A stretch of 64,000 nt of DNA from an uncultured Pelagibacteraceae bacterium. Lineage in GTDB: Bacteria; Pseudomonadota; Alphaproteobacteria; Pelagibacterales; Pelagibacteraceae. Position numbers and translations under genes: made by a program. The DNA lies in NCBI GenBank assembly GCA_902597875.1, contig CACJZK010000002.1, positions 62,001 through 126,000 on the forward strand, in the 5' to 3' direction. Each line of letters begins with the position of its first letter. Within the stretch, counting starts at the first letter, position 1. The notes beneath the pieces were generated by a model, which was not told the DNA's origin, searched no databases, and saw only the letters and a list, made by a program, of their open reading frames with translations. Shown here piece after piece: positions 30,501-39,203 of this stretch.

Positions 30501-31671
30501 CGATAGTTGGCGCCTCACCTGGTCTTAAAACTTTATAAATATCATTAAGAGCTTCTATTTTATTTGTATTTTTGTCTAACTTTAGTGTCTCTAAAAGATA
30601 TGGTCCTTTGTTTATAGGGTCTACATTAACTAATTCTAATGAAAAAATTTCTTGTGATAAAATTTTTTCAAGTATATCCTCTGAAATATCAAATCCAGAT
30701 TTAATAAGAATCTCTCCACTTCTTTCTTTTAAATCTGAAGCCAAATATTTGCCAATAATTTCAGAATTAGGTATTAAAATATCTGATAATTTTTTTTCTT
30801 TAAGTTTTTGTGCAATTATAAAATTTAATTTTTCTCCTTTATTAAGAAATTTCTTTTTAGTTTTAGAGTCAATCAAATCATAAGGAATCTTAATTGGTCT
30901 TTTGTAATTCTCGGGAATAAATTTTGTAGCCCACATTTTACTTTCTTTGTCGTAAACAAATTTATTTTTAGAGTAAAAAGTTTCTATTATTTTTTCTTTA
31001 GTATACCCCAAAGCATAAAGAATTGTTGTAATAGGTAGTTTCTTTTTTCTATCAACCCTAAAAAATAAAATATCTTTTGGATCAAATTCAAAATCTAACC
31101 AAGAACCTCTGCTAGGAATAATTCTACAATTGAATAAAAGTTTTCCGCTGGAGTGTGTTTTGCCTTTATCATGATCAAAAAATACACCTGGACTTCTATG
31201 CATTTGGTTTACGACTACCCTTTCAACACCATTAACTACAAAAGTTCCGCTCGGTGTCATTAAAGGTAAATCACCTATAAAAACTTCTTGTTCTTTTGCA
31301 GATAAAATTTGTTTTGTGTTATTATCGGGATCAATATCATACACAACCAGCCTTAAGTTTGCTTTTAAAGGAGCTGAGTAAGTTAAGCTTCGATGTCTAC
31401 ATTCAAGTACATCAAATTTTGGCTTTTCTAATTTATAAGATATATATTCTAAGGTAGATTTTTCTGTTCCATCCTCTATAGGAAATATACTCTTAAAAAC
31501 CTTATCAATTCCTTTGGAAAGATCGCTGAGCTGTTCTGATAAAGATTTTGATTTTAAAAACTCACTGTACGAGTTTTTTTGTACCTCTATAAGATTTGGA
31601 ATAGAAAGACTTTCGGCTAACTTGCCAAAATTTTTCCTGATACTTTTTTTTTCAGTAAAAGATAAATCCAT
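27580..31671 (-). CDS. rpoB: DNA-directed RNA polymerase subunit beta
   Basis: Beta subunit, target of rifampicin. The ATG at 31671 is preferred over the TTG three bases upstream, giving 1363 residues. The rifampicin region reads [20 protein letters not shown] followed by [13 protein letters not shown], the drug-sensitive consensus. [17 protein letters not shown] and the C-terminal [20 protein letters not shown] contact beta'. No Shine-Dalgarno sequence is visible; instead a terminator-like hairpin plus U tract ends 4 bases before the ATG. Confidence 0.98.
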   Translation of the reverse strand: MDLSFTEKKSIRKNFGKLAESLSIPNLIEVQKNSYSEFLKSKSLSEQLSDLSKGIDKVFKSIFPIEDGTEKSTLEYISYKLEKPKFDVLECRHRSLTYSAPLKANLRLVVYDIDPDNNTKQILSAKEQEVFIGDLPLMTPSGTFVVNGVERVVVNQMHRSPGVFFDHDKGKTHSSGKLLFNCRIIPSRGSWLDFEFDPKDILFFRVDRKKKLPITTILYALGYTKEKIIETFYSKNKFVYDKESKMWATKFIPENYKRPIKIPYDLIDSKTKKKFLNKGEKLNFIIAQKLKEKKLSDILIPNSEIIGKYLASDLKERSGEILIKSGFDISEDILEKILSQEIFSLELVNVDPINKGPYLLETLKLDKNTNKIEALNDIYKVLRPGEAPTIEIAEEIFKNLYFNKERYDLSEVGRVKLNFKLNLNRSAKETILNKDDIVSIIKFMLDLRDGRGEVDDIDHLGNRRVRSVGELVENQFRIGLLRMERTIKEKMSTFLEIESAMPQDLINAKPITTSLKDFFATSQLSQFMDQTNPLSEITHKRRVSALGPGGLTRERAGFEVRDVHPTHYGRICPIETPEGPNIGLINSLATYCRVNKYGYIESPYKKVINGKVTNNIEYLSAIDEEKYTIAQANSPINKDGSFAEELVSCRKDLNFLLSNKENIEYIDVSPKQLVSVAAALIPFLENDDANRALMGSNMMRQAVPLLKPESPLVGTGIESDVALDSGVTIVAKRDGIVDKIDGKRIVVKAIDDKDLSKSSVDIYNLSKFKRSNQNTCINQKPLVKVGDQIKSGDIIADGPATKLGELALGKNVTVAFMPWQGYNFEDSILISERCVTDDVFTSIHIEEYESMARDTKLGAEEITRDIPNVSEESLRNLDESGIVYVGAEVKPGDILVGKVTPKSETSSSPEEKLLRSIFGEKATDVRDSSLKLPSGSTGVVIDVRVFNRHGIEKDERSLAIERSEIELVQEDKKVEEEILNRNIRDRAIDLIKGQKINKPIKDIKVDEILKEDKLTNLTLKEMWKLSFSNEQLNNNLSKLKKQYEDANEDIKLRFEDKVVKIKQGDDLLPTVMKVVKVFVAVKRRLMPGDKMAGRHGNKGVVSKIVPIEDMPYMENGKPVDIVLNPLGVPSRMNVGQILETHLGWACSELGEQIKALLKNFEEKINDINKKLQNIYGKKYYDDVVSKLSKKEMFELLNNISNGLPISTPVFDGASTEDITKMLDLSKLPNTGQTNLWDGITGEKFDRPVTVGIIYMLKLNHLVEDKIHARSTGPYSLVTQQPLGGKAQLGGQRFGEMEVWALEAYGASYTLQEILTVKSDDVAGRTKVYETIVKGNNNFESGVPESFNVLIKEIRALGLNIELN

Positions 31672-31675
31672 CAAT

Positions 31676-31714
31676 AAAAAAACTTTACTGAAGGGCCCTA
31701 AACTTCAGCAAAGT
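31676..31714 (-). terminator. Terminator-like hairpin between rplL and rpoB (attenuator)
   Basis: On the minus strand ACTTTGCTGAAG pairs with CTTCAGTAAAGT to give a 12-bp stem including one G-U pair, with the 9-base loop TTTAGGGCC, followed by seven T residues (31676-31682, the first shared with the stem). This has the form of a Rho-independent terminator. It begins 18 bases after the rplL stop and ends 4 bases before the rpoB ATG, within an operon whose downstream genes are essential, so it should act as a partial terminator or a processing site. E. coli has an attenuator at the same junction. Confidence 0.68.
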
Positions 31715-31731
31715 ATAACCAATTCTTTAAT

Positions 31732-32100
31732 TTACTTTAATTCTACTTTAGCTCCAGCTGCTTCTAATTTTTTCTTAATTTCTTCAGCTTCTTTTTTAGC
31801 TACACCAGATTTAATTTCTTTTGGTGCGGCTTCTACTAAATCTTTTGCTTCTTTTAAACCTAAGCCTGTAAAGGATCTTACTTCTTTAATTACGTTAATT
31901 TTTTTGTCTCCACCCGAGGCAAGAAAAACTGTAAATTCTGATTTTTCTTCAGCGGCTGGTGCTGCACCTCCAGGAGCGGCGGCTGCTACTGGTGCTGCGG
32001 CTGTAACTCCCCATTTGTCCTCTAGTTGTTTTGACAACTCTGCTGCTTCTACTACAGTGAGTTTTGATAAATCTTCTATAATTTTATTTAAATCTGCCAT
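31732..32100 (-). CDS. rplL: 50S ribosomal protein L7/L12
   Basis: Stalk protein that recruits translation GTPases, present in several copies per ribosome. 122 residues: N-terminal dimerisation helices with [20 protein letters not shown], an Ala/Gly-rich hinge (about 33-50), and the factor-binding C domain [20 protein letters not shown] and [19 protein letters not shown]. Higher copy number of L12 than of polymerase fits the attenuator directly downstream. Confidence 0.98.
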   Translation of the reverse strand: MADLNKIIEDLSKLTVVEAAELSKQLEDKWGVTAAAPVAAAAPGGAAPAAEEKSEFTVFLASGGDKKINVIKEVRSFTGLGLKEAKDLVEAAPKEIKSGVAKKEAEEIKKKLEAAGAKVELK

Positions 32101-32116
32101 CTGTGAATCCTATGAA

Positions 32117-32629
32117 TTAATTTTTTAAACTCTTTGCGCGCGCTAAATTAGCAATTTTTGAGCCAGGTGCAAGTAAAATACTTACTAATTTTTGTGCAGG
32201 AGCAGCTAAAATACCTACTATTTTCGCTCTTGCCTCCTCTAGTGAAGGTAGTGTGGCGATTATAGCCACTTCTTTTTGGTCTAAAACCTTACCATCCATG
32301 AATCCTGCAACAATTTTCAATTTATTATTTGTTTTAGCAAATTTCGTTAAAATTTTTGCTGAGGTAATAGCATCTGAGGACATTGCGGCAGCGGTTGGAC
32401 CTGTAAAAAATTTTTCAAGATCTTTACAAGGTGAATCTTTAAGTGCAATTTTTGTGATTCTATTTTTAGTAATTTTAAAAATTATACCTTTATCTCTAAG
32501 TTCTTTTCTCAAAGAGTCCAATTCTTTAACATTTAGACCTTGATATTGAGCAATCATAACAGCTTCGCTTGAGGAAAATACCTTTTTCATTTCCTCAATA
32601 TAATTTTTTTTATTTTCTTTGCTCATCAT
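32117..32629 (-). CDS. rplJ: 50S ribosomal protein L10
   Basis: L10 anchors the L12 stalk and in E. coli represses its own operon. 170 residues; QYQGLNVKELDSLRKELRDKG, FTGPTAAAMS and the C-terminal helix that binds L12 dimers. Only 5 bases separate it from rplA, so no long L10 leader of the E. coli kind is present. Confidence 0.96.
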   Translation of the reverse strand: MMSKENKKNYIEEMKKVFSSSEAVMIAQYQGLNVKELDSLRKELRDKGIIFKITKNRITKIALKDSPCKDLEKFFTGPTAAAMSSDAITSAKILTKFAKTNNKLKIVAGFMDGKVLDQKEVAIIATLPSLEEARAKIVGILAAPAQKLVSILLAPGSKIANLARAKSLKN

Positions 32630-32634
32630 AAAAT

Positions 32635-33324
32635 TTAGCTCCTTTTACCAACTTTGTAAGAAATTCCCATAGTAGAAGTAATAAATATATTTTTGATGAG
32701 CTCTCCTTTGATTGTACTAGGCTTTTCTTTTTTTACTGAATCAATAAAATGATTATAATTATTTAGTAATTTTTCGTTTGAAAAACTTTTTCTACCGATT
32801 GTGGAAGCCAGATTGCCATCTTTATCATTTTTTACTTCTACCAAACCAGTTTTAATATCTTCAACAGCTTTTTTTATATCATTAGATACTGTCCCCAACT
32901 TAGGATTTGGCATTAAACCTTTAGGGCCTAATACTTTTCCGTGTTTTCCTATCTTGCTCATCATACCAGGAGTGCATATTAATTTATCGAAGCCAAATTT
33001 TCCTGAAGCAATTTTTTCTAGAAGATCATCTGATCCTACTATATCTGCTCCACTTTTTTTTGCTTCACTTAATTTATCAGTTTCACATAAAACTGCTACT
33101 TTGGTTTTTTTTCCGGAACCATTAGGAAGTTTTATAACTGTTCTTAAATTAAAATCTCCACCTTTTGATTGTTTTAAATTAATTCTTAATGATAAATCAA
33201 TAGACTCATCAAATTTTGCTGTTGATGTTTTTTTTACTAAATCAAAAATTTCTTTTAGCTCTAATTTTTTTTCCTTAGTAGAAAGTTTTTTTAACTCTTC
33301 AAATCTTTTTGATCTTTTTTTCAT
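32635..33324 (-). CDS. rplA: 50S ribosomal protein L1
   Basis: L1 of the mobile L1 stalk beside the E site, and translational repressor of rplKA in other bacteria. 229 residues with FDESIDLSLRINLKQSKGGD, CTPGMMSKIGKHGKVLGPKG and LMPNPKLGTVSNDI. Follows rplK after 4 bases. Confidence 0.97.
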   Translation of the reverse strand: MKKRSKRFEELKKLSTKEKKLELKEIFDLVKKTSTAKFDESIDLSLRINLKQSKGGDFNLRTVIKLPNGSGKKTKVAVLCETDKLSEAKKSGADIVGSDDLLEKIASGKFGFDKLICTPGMMSKIGKHGKVLGPKGLMPNPKLGTVSNDIKKAVEDIKTGLVEVKNDKDGNLASTIGRKSFSNEKLLNNYNHFIDSVKKEKPSTIKGELIKNIFITSTMGISYKVGKRS

Positions 33325-33328
33325 TTTT

Positions 33329-33754
33329 TTATTCCTTAACCTCTATGCCCATTGATCTAGCGGATCCACAAATAATTTTAGTTGCTTCTTTTAAATCAAA
33401 GGCATTCAAATCTTTCATCTTCTCTTTTGCAATTGCTTCTGCTTGTTTCATTGTAATAGATCCAGCAACTACTCTGCCAGGTTCGCTTGACCCGCTTTTA
33501 AGTTTTGCAGCCTCTCTAATAAAATGAGATGCAGGAGGTGATTTAATTATAAAGTCAAATTTTTTATCTTTGTAAACAGTGATTACAACTGGTACAGGTT
33601 TACCCATAAAAGATTTTGTTTTTTCGTTAAAGGCTTTACAAAATTCCATAATATTAATTCCTCTTTGACCAAGAGCCGGGCCAACAGGAGGTGCTGGATT
33701 AGCTTGTCCTCCTTTGATTTGTAATTTTACGTAACCTGTAATTTCTTTTGCCAT
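33329..33754 (-). CDS. rplK: 50S ribosomal protein L11
   Basis: L11 of the GTPase-associated centre. 141 residues; [21 protein letters not shown] at the N-terminus with the conserved prolines, and [20 protein letters not shown] and [10 protein letters not shown] in the C domain. One base before it is the nusG stop. Confidence 0.98.
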   Translation of the reverse strand: MAKEITGYVKLQIKGGQANPAPPVGPALGQRGINIMEFCKAFNEKTKSFMGKPVPVVITVYKDKKFDFIIKSPPASHFIREAAKLKSGSSEPGRVVAGSITMKQAEAIAKEKMKDLNAFDLKEATKIICGSARSMGIEVKE

Positions 33755-34279
33755 CTAATTTTTCTCCACTTGGTTAAACTCTAAATCTACTGGTGTTGGT
33801 CTTCCGAAAATAGATACAGAAACTTTTAGTCTTGATTTTTCCTCATCTATTTCTTCTACAAGTCCATTAAATGATGCAAACGGTCCATCACATACCTTAA
33901 CTTTTTCACCAATCTCGAAACTTATACCACTTTTTTGATTAATTGCACTTTCTGAAACTTGGCCTAAAATTCTTTGTATTTCGTTATCTGTTATCGCTGA
34001 AGGTTTGTCAGCAGAACCTAAAAATCCACTTATTTTGGGTATATTTTTAATAAGATGATATATTTGCTTATTTAAATCAATCTTAATTAAGACATAGCCT
34101 GGAAAGTATTTTTTTTCTTTTTTAGTTCTTTTCCCTTTTTTTACTTCTGTTACTTGGTGTGTTGGAACTAGAATTTTTTCCATGTGAGACTCTAATTTAT
34201 TTTTTGCTAAAACATCTTTGATAGAATCTACAACTTTCTTTTCAAATCCTGAGTAAGCTTGTACGATATACCAGTTCAT
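33755..34279 (-). CDS. nusG: Transcription termination/antitermination protein NusG
   Basis: NusG contacts RNA polymerase through its NGN domain and S10 or Rho through its KOW domain. 174 residues: WYIVQAYSGFEKKVVDSI at the N-terminus, KKYFPGYVLIKIDLN, and the KOW segment EIGEKVKVCDGPFASFNGLV near 120-140. With S10 in the same block, it could support transcription-translation coupling along this very long operon. Confidence 0.97.
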   Translation of the reverse strand: MNWYIVQAYSGFEKKVVDSIKDVLAKNKLESHMEKILVPTHQVTEVKKGKRTKKEKKYFPGYVLIKIDLNKQIYHLIKNIPKISGFLGSADKPSAITDNEIQRILGQVSESAINQKSGISFEIGEKVKVCDGPFASFNGLVEEIDEEKSRLKVSVSIFGRPTPVDLEFNQVEKN

Positions 34280-34280
34280 T

Positions 34281-34472
34281 CTATATATTTATTGTTAAGA
34301 TTATGTTGAGTAAAAAGCGTAAAATTTGATCCAACAATAGGAAAAAAAGAGCTGCAACTGAAGCTAATCCAAATACCATCAGAGCACCTGTCATAGTGTC
34401 TTTTTTGGTTGGCCAAGTAATTTTAAAAGCTTCTTGTTTGACTTCTTGTATAAATTTTAAAGGGTTTCTCAT
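34281..34472 (-). CDS. secE: Preprotein translocase subunit SecE
   Basis: Small essential clamp of the Sec translocon. The frame extends through the adjacent tRNA, so the ATG at 34472 is chosen, giving 63 residues. NPLKFIQEVKQEAFKITWPTK is the amphipathic surface helix and the remainder forms one membrane helix (about 28-58), the single-helix form of SecE. It lies between tRNA-Trp and nusG. Confidence 0.93.
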   Translation of the reverse strand: MRNPLKFIQEVKQEAFKITWPTKKDTMTGALMVFGLASVAALFFLLLDQILRFLLNIILTINI

Positions 34473-34490
34473 ATTAATTTTGTAGCTTGT

Positions 34491-34566
34491 TGGCAGGAGC
34501 GGAGGGAATCGAACCCCCAACCTCCGGTTTTGGAGACCGGCGCTCTACCAATTGAGCTACGCTCCT
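34491..34566 (-). tRNA. tRNA-Trp (anticodon CCA)
   Basis: A 76-base cloverleaf on the minus strand. Acceptor AGGAGCG pairs with CGCTCCT, anticodon stem CCGGT/ACCGG encloses CTCCAAA, T stem GGGGG/CCCTC with TTCGATT. Discriminator G and the 3' CCA are encoded. It sits 5 bases after the tuf stop and upstream of secE, so it is probably cut out of the operon transcript. Confidence 0.97.
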
Positions 34567-34571
34567 AGTAG

Positions 34572-35765
34572 CTATTTAATAATTTTTGTTACCACACCAG
34601 CTCCAACGGTTTTACCGCCTTCTCTTATAGCAAAATTTAATTTTTCATTCATTGCGATCGGAGTAATCAGCTTAACATTAAATTTAGCATCGTCACCTGG
34701 CATTACCATTTCAGTCCCAGAGGGAAGTGTTACCTCTCCTGTAACGTCGGTAGTTCTAAAATAAAATTGTGGCCTATATTTCGTGAAGAAAGGTGTATGT
34801 CTACCTCCTTCTTCTTTTTTTAATATATAAGCTTGAGCTTCAAACTCTGTATGAGGAGTAACCGATCCTGGTTTAGCTAATACTTGACCTCTCTCAACAT
34901 CTGTTCTCTCAACTCCTCTAAGTAAAGCACCAATGTTATCTCCTGCTTCACCACTATCAAGAAGTTTTCTAAACATTTCGACGCCAGTACATACTGATTT
35001 TTTAGTATCTCTTATACCAACTATCTCGATTTCTTCTCCAGTTTTAACAACACCTTGTTCAACTCTTCCAGTTACAACTGTTCCTCTTCCTGAAATAGAA
35101 AAAACATCTTCAACTGGCATTAAGAACGGCTTATCTTTTGGCCTAGAAGGTTGTGGAATAGTTTCGTCCACCGCCTTCATTAATTCCATAATTGCATTTT
35201 TTCCAGTAGCTTCATCTTTTCCTTCTACGGCGTTTAGAGCTGATCCCTTTACAATTGGTATTTTGTCTCCTGGAAATTTATAGGAACTTAGTAATTCTCT
35301 AATTTCAGCCTCAACTAAATCAACTAACTCTTTATCTTTTACTTGATCTATTTTGTTTAAAAAAACAACTATAGCCGGAACTCCTACTTGTCTCGCTAAA
35401 AGTATGTGTTCTCGAGTTTGAGGCATAGGGCCATCAGCAGCGTTAACAACTAATATAGCTCCATCCATTTGTGCTGCTCCAGTGATCATATTTTTAACAT
35501 AGTCAGCGTGACCAGGACAGTCTACGTGAGCATAGTGTCTTTTTTCAGTCTCATACTCAACGTGAGCGGTTGAAATAGTAATACCTCTTTCTTTTTCCTC
35601 TGGAGCTTTATCAATTTGGTCATATGCAATAAATTCAGCTCCACCTTTCTCAGCTAAAACTTTTGTTATAGCCGCTGTTAAGGTCGTCTTACCATGATCC
35701 ACATGTCCTATTGTACCAATATTACAGTGTGGTTTGTTTCTCTCAAATTTTTTTTTCTCAGCCAT
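34572..35765 (-). CDS. tuf: Elongation factor Tu
   Basis: GTPase that delivers aminoacyl-tRNA. 397 residues; [15 protein letters not shown] (19-33), [20 protein letters not shown] and NKID are the G motifs, with domain II and III segments such as [20 protein letters not shown] good Shine-Dalgarno AGAAGG lies 9 bases before the ATG. This is the only tuf in the window; the str operon position after fusA is empty. It sits among tRNA genes as E. coli tufB does. Confidence 0.98.
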   Translation of the reverse strand: MAEKKKFERNKPHCNIGTIGHVDHGKTTLTAAITKVLAEKGGAEFIAYDQIDKAPEEKERGITISTAHVEYETEKRHYAHVDCPGHADYVKNMITGAAQMDGAILVVNAADGPMPQTREHILLARQVGVPAIVVFLNKIDQVKDKELVDLVEAEIRELLSSYKFPGDKIPIVKGSALNAVEGKDEATGKNAIMELMKAVDETIPQPSRPKDKPFLMPVEDVFSISGRGTVVTGRVEQGVVKTGEEIEIVGIRDTKKSVCTGVEMFRKLLDSGEAGDNIGALLRGVERTDVERGQVLAKPGSVTPHTEFEAQAYILKKEEGGRHTPFFTKYRPQFYFRTTDVTGEVTLPSGTEMVMPGDDAKFNVKLITPIAMNEKLNFAIREGGKTVGAGVVTKIIK

Positions 35766-35798
35766 TTTTTTTTCCTTCTTTTATTTACTTTTTAATTC

Positions 35799-35872
35799 TG
35801 GAGCGGGTAAAGGGAATCGAACCCTTACATCCAGCTTGGAAGGCTAGCGTTCTACCATTGAACTACACCCGC
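35799..35872 (-). tRNA. tRNA-Gly (anticodon TCC)
   Basis: A 74-base cloverleaf on the minus strand. Acceptor GCGGGTG with TACCCGC (one G-U pair), anticodon stem CTAGC/GCTGG around CTTCCAA, T stem AAGGG/CCCTT with TTCGATT, discriminator T and encoded CCA. Located between tRNA-Tyr and tuf, the glyT-tufB arrangement known from proteobacteria. Confidence 0.96.
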
Positions 35873-35919
35873 AAAATCCAAACTCTTTACGCTCTTATTC
35901 AAGTTAAAACTTTAAAGTT

Positions 35920-36005
35920 TGGTGGAGGGGGAAAGATTCGAACTTTCGAAGACCGAAGTCAACGGGTTTACAGCCCGCCCCATTTGACCGCTTTGGTACC
36001 CCTCC
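35920..36005 (-). tRNA. tRNA-Tyr (anticodon GTA)
   Basis: An 86-base class II tRNA on the minus strand. Acceptor GGAGGGG pairs with CCCCTCC, anticodon stem GCGGG/CCCGT around CTGTAAA, a long variable arm, T loop TTCGAAT, discriminator A, encoded CCA. It is the first product of the long block, about 50 bases after the predicted start of transcription. Confidence 0.96.
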
Positions 36006-36060
36006 TTAAAAACATGTTAAGGGATACCCCATAACTTAAAAAGTATTTAACAACAAGGGT

Positions 36061-36089
36061 TTTATAAGCATCTTAGTAAATAAAAGCAA
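36061..36089 (-). promoter_or_regulatory. Promoter of tRNA-Tyr/tRNA-Gly/tuf and the long ribosomal block
   Basis: On the minus strand TTGCTT (36084-36089) and TATAAA (36061-36066) are separated by exactly 17 bases, a good sigma70 form. Transcription would start near 36054, about 50 bases before mature tRNA-Tyr. It is the best promoter I can see for the 29-kb minus-strand block. The gap is shared with divergent rlmB. Confidence 0.65.
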
Positions 36090-36143
36090 TAAATCATTTT
36101 GTATTTAAATATGCTATTTATTTGAAAAAAGAACCTGTTTTTT

Positions 36144-36896
36144 ATGAAAAAAACAACATTTTTAATAGTTGGCAAACATGCTGTAATAGAGGCACTTAAG
36201 AACCCTAAAAGAAAGATTGATAGGGTTTTTTTAACAGAAGATGCAAAGAAGAATTTAAATAGAGAAAATCAATCTTTAAATTTACTAAAAGATGTACATA
36301 CATTTTACAAGTCAAAGAAAGAGTTGGACAATCTATGCGGCAAAGATGAAACAGCGCATCAAGGGTTAATTGCAGAACTTGAAAGTTTAGAAGATGTTTC
36401 CCTGAAAGATTTTGTAAATGAAAATTCTAAGAAAAATATAAATTTAATTGCGCTTCAAGAAGTATCGGATCCTAGAAATATAGGTTCAATAATAAGAAGT
36501 GCAGCTTCTTTTGGGATTGATGGAATAATTGTTAAAGAAAGATCTTTTCCCGCAAAGAGTAAACTTTTATACAAAAGTGCTAGTGGCGGTGTTGAACATA
36601 TAAATTTATTTAAAGTTTCAAACATAAATAGCACTTTAAAATTTTTAAAAACAAAAAATTTTTGGATTAGTGCATTTGATGTTTCGGCGAAAAAAGATTT
36701 TACAAGTCATGAATGGGTAGGAAAAAATGTACTTTTGTTTGGTTCAGAGGGATACGGGATAAAAGAAAAAACATTAGAAAATTCTGATTTTAAATTTAAA
36801 ATTAATATAAATAAAAACATAGAAAGTCTTAATATATCAAACACAGTATCTATAGTTTGTCATCATATCTCTCACATTATTAAGAAAAGTAAATAA
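36144..36896 (+). CDS. rlmB: 23S rRNA (guanosine-2'-O-)-methyltransferase, TrmH/SpoU family
   Basis: Likely methylates G2251 of 23S rRNA. 250 residues with an N-terminal substrate-binding domain beginning GKHAVIEALKNPKRKIDRV and a SPOUT catalytic domain: motif 1 DPRNIGSIIRSAASFG near 106-121, motif 2 LLFGSEGYGIKE, motif 3 ESLNISNTVSI. These are the three SpoU motifs that form the knot. RlmB is the best match from architecture, but TrmH-family paralogues share it. Divergent from the tRNA-Tyr-tuf operon. Confidence 0.88.
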   Translation: MKKTTFLIVGKHAVIEALKNPKRKIDRVFLTEDAKKNLNRENQSLNLLKDVHTFYKSKKELDNLCGKDETAHQGLIAELESLEDVSLKDFVNENSKKNINLIALQEVSDPRNIGSIIRSAASFGIDGIIVKERSFPAKSKLLYKSASGGVEHINLFKVSNINSTLKFLKTKNFWISAFDVSAKKDFTSHEWVGKNVLLFGSEGYGIKEKTLENSDFKFKININKNIESLNISNTVSIVCHHISHIIKKSK

Positions 36897-36938
36897 ATAT
36901 TTTAAAATTTAACAATATTATGCTAGATAGACAATTAA

Positions 36939-37014
36939 GCCCTCATAGCTCAATTGGTAGAGCAACTGATTTGTAATCAGTAGGTTCGCGGTTCGAGTCC
37001 GTGTGAGGGCACCA
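36939..37014 (+). tRNA. tRNA-Thr (anticodon TGT)
   Basis: A 76-base cloverleaf on the plus strand. Acceptor GCCCTCA/TGAGGGC, anticodon stem ACTGA/TCAGT around TTTGTAA, T stem CGCGG/CCGTG (one G-U pair), discriminator A, encoded CCA. A possible -10 element TATTAT lies at 36916-36921 but no good -35 is seen. The GT2 gene starts 7 bases after the CCA. Confidence 0.96.
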
Positions 37015-37021
37015 TCTTAAA

Positions 37022-37765
37022 ATGAAAAAAGAAAAACTTCTAATTTTTATAATAACTTATAAAGCTAAAAAACGTGTATATAATGTTTTTAAAAAAATTA
37101 ATTTTAAAAAAATAAAAAACTATCAAGTGCAGTTATTAATAAGTGATGATTGCTCCCGGGACTCAACTATTTACTATAGTAAAGAAATTTTAAAAAGATT
37201 TAAACGTGCAAAATTAAATATAAACAAAAAGAATTTAGGATACGGAGGTAACATTAAAAAATGCCTCTCATTCGCAATAAAAAATAAATTTAAATATGCT
37301 GTGATGATTCATGGAGATGGTCAATATTCACCTGTATATATAAAAGAACTTATAATGGCTCTAAAAGAAAAAAAATATTATGCATCAACTGGGTCTAGAT
37401 TAAAATCAGGGCTTTTGAGCGCAATATATGGTGGAATGCCACTATACAAATTAATTGGAAATATTTTTTTAACTAAATTTTTTAATTTTGTTTTTAAAAC
37501 AAATTTTAAGGATGCACACACAGGTATGTGGGCTTACAGAATGGATATTTTTAATAAAATTAAATTAAATGAATTGCCTAATACATTTAATTTTGATCAA
37601 TTAATTAGAATTAAAATAATTCAAAAAAAACTTAAAATTAAAGAAATTCCTATAAAAACTATCTATGCAGATGAAAGATCTCAATTACATATTATGTATG
37701 CAATAAAGTTTTTTATTATTAGTATTATTTATTTTTTAAGATTGGATTATTTTTTAAGCAAATAA
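37022..37765 (+). CDS. Family 2 glycosyltransferase (polyprenyl-phosphate glycosyltransferase-like)
   Basis: A 247-residue GT-A fold inverting glycosyltransferase. LLISDDCSRDSTI near 40-52 is the UDP/GDP-sugar-binding DD motif, MIHGDGQYSP near 98-107 is the DxD-like site, and DAHTGMWAYR and FDQLI follow as in dolichol-/undecaprenyl-phosphate sugar synthases. The C-terminal 25 residues are hydrophobic and may sit on the membrane, but no paired C-terminal membrane helices are present. Ends 19 bases inside the convergent GT39-like gene; the two may work together. The sugar cannot be told. Confidence 0.82.
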   Translation: MKKEKLLIFIITYKAKKRVYNVFKKINFKKIKNYQVQLLISDDCSRDSTIYYSKEILKRFKRAKLNINKKNLGYGGNIKKCLSFAIKNKFKYAVMIHGDGQYSPVYIKELIMALKEKKYYASTGSRLKSGLLSAIYGGMPLYKLIGNIFLTKFFNFVFKTNFKDAHTGMWAYRMDIFNKIKLNELPNTFNFDQLIRIKIIQKKLKIKEIPIKTIYADERSQLHIMYAIKFFIISIIYFLRLDYFLSK

Positions 37766-39186
37766 GAAGTCAGTTGATAAGATGATATTTCTTTTTTAAT
37801 TTTATAATTCTTATTTATTCTTATATTTTTTTTACATTTACCATCCACAATTGGCTCGTAACAAATTAACCATATGCTGTTTAATTCTGAAGGTATTTTT
37901 TCTTGATTAAGAAATACAAAATTTTTATCAATATCGTCAAAATTTTTAATATAATTTTTTATAATATCTCTCTCTCTATATGGATCTTTTTTTTCTATAT
38001 CCATCATGTATTCATGAGTTTTATCTAATGTAATTACAGCTATATTTTTTACTTCTTGTTCATTCAATTGATTAAAAATAGTTTTAAAATCCGGTTTGTT
38101 TATTTTTTTATTATAAATTTCAAAAAATTGATTAGTTGTTATGGATATAAAAATAAACCCAATTAATAACTTTCTTAATCTTAAATTTTGAATCTCAAAA
38201 ATTAAACTTGAGATCAATAATATAACCGGGATTAATACAAAAATTATATATTTATCCTTGAGTACAGGATTAATTATTAAACCATATAAAATAGGAATAA
38301 AATAGATGGTGGTTAAAAGAATTAATAAGAACAGATAAAATTTGTTATTAAGAATTTTTTGTTTATTTTTTATTAATAAGAAAATTAATAAAAAAAGAAA
38401 AATATAACCCATAATTTTTGATCCAAAAAAACGATCAAAATAAAAATTTGTAAAAAAAACTAAATCTGGATTTTTAATGAAAAAATCTGGGGGATTGTAG
38501 CTAAATAAAATTTTAAGATAATCTTGCTCTATAATTGTATACAACAGTATAGTTACAAAGGTAATCATATAATATTTATAATTAACTTTTCTTTTTTTTA
38601 AATCTTCAATAAAAATAAATATAATTTCTGAGATAATTATTAAACTTGTGAATGGGTGGGATAATAAGATTAAAAATACAGAAAAAGGAAAGGCTATTTT
38701 AAAAAATTTATTTTTCTTTTTAAATATAAATACACAAAAAAATAAATATATATTTATTAAGCTTAATAAAAAAATTGTAGAATAAGCTCTAGTCTCTGCT
38801 GAATAAGATATAAGATATATATTCATGCTTGATAGGAGAATAGCTATAAAGACAGATTTTTTTTTAGAAATTGAAAATGAAATGTAGGTTAAAAGAATTA
38901 TACTTAAAAATCCTACTAATATCGAAAAATATCTTCCTACATTCGGTGAATAGCCAAAAATACTAAAAAATACTTTTAGAAAAACATTATATAAAAGAGG
39001 GCTATAGTCAGAATTAAGACTTCTAATTGTTGTTTCTTTCAAATTTAATGTTGGGTCGGATATAAAAAAAGCTATTTGTTCATCTATCCAGTAACTCTCA
39101 AAATTCGAATAATATATCCTTATAATTATACCCAAAGCCAAAATTATAAAATAGAAATAATAATTTTCAGTAATTTTATAATTCAT
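37747..39186 (-). CDS. Integral membrane glycosyltransferase, GT39/ArnT-like
   Basis: A 479-residue membrane protein with about ten hydrophobic helices over residues 10-360 and a soluble C-terminal part. The first external loop carries SYWIDEQIAFF (about 31-41), with the acidic pair typical of GT-C enzymes, and AETRAYSTIFLLSL near 130-143 matches the ExRxYxL segment of the PMT/ArnT family. Such enzymes transfer sugars from polyprenyl-phosphate donors to lipid or protein on the outer face of the inner membrane. Target unknown. It overlaps the stop region of the convergent GT2 gene. Confidence 0.75.
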   Translation of the reverse strand: MNYKITENYYFYFIILALGIIIRIYYSNFESYWIDEQIAFFISDPTLNLKETTIRSLNSDYSPLLYNVFLKVFFSIFGYSPNVGRYFSILVGFLSIILLTYISFSISKKKSVFIAILLSSMNIYLISYSAETRAYSTIFLLSLINIYLFFCVFIFKKKNKFFKIAFPFSVFLILLSHPFTSLIIISEIIFIFIEDLKKRKVNYKYYMITFVTILLYTIIEQDYLKILFSYNPPDFFIKNPDLVFFTNFYFDRFFGSKIMGYIFLFLLIFLLIKNKQKILNNKFYLFLLILLTTIYFIPILYGLIINPVLKDKYIIFVLIPVILLISSLIFEIQNLRLRKLLIGFIFISITTNQFFEIYNKKINKPDFKTIFNQLNEQEVKNIAVITLDKTHEYMMDIEKKDPYRERDIIKNYIKNFDDIDKNFVFLNQEKIPSELNSIWLICYEPIVDGKCKKNIRINKNYKIKKEISSYQLTSYLLKK

Positions 39187-39203
39187 GAAAACGTATGTAA
39201 GAA

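Noticed and set aside
34473-34520. N-terminal extension of SecE
   Set aside because: It reads through the 3' end of tRNA-Trp; the ATG at 34472 gives a normal short SecE.
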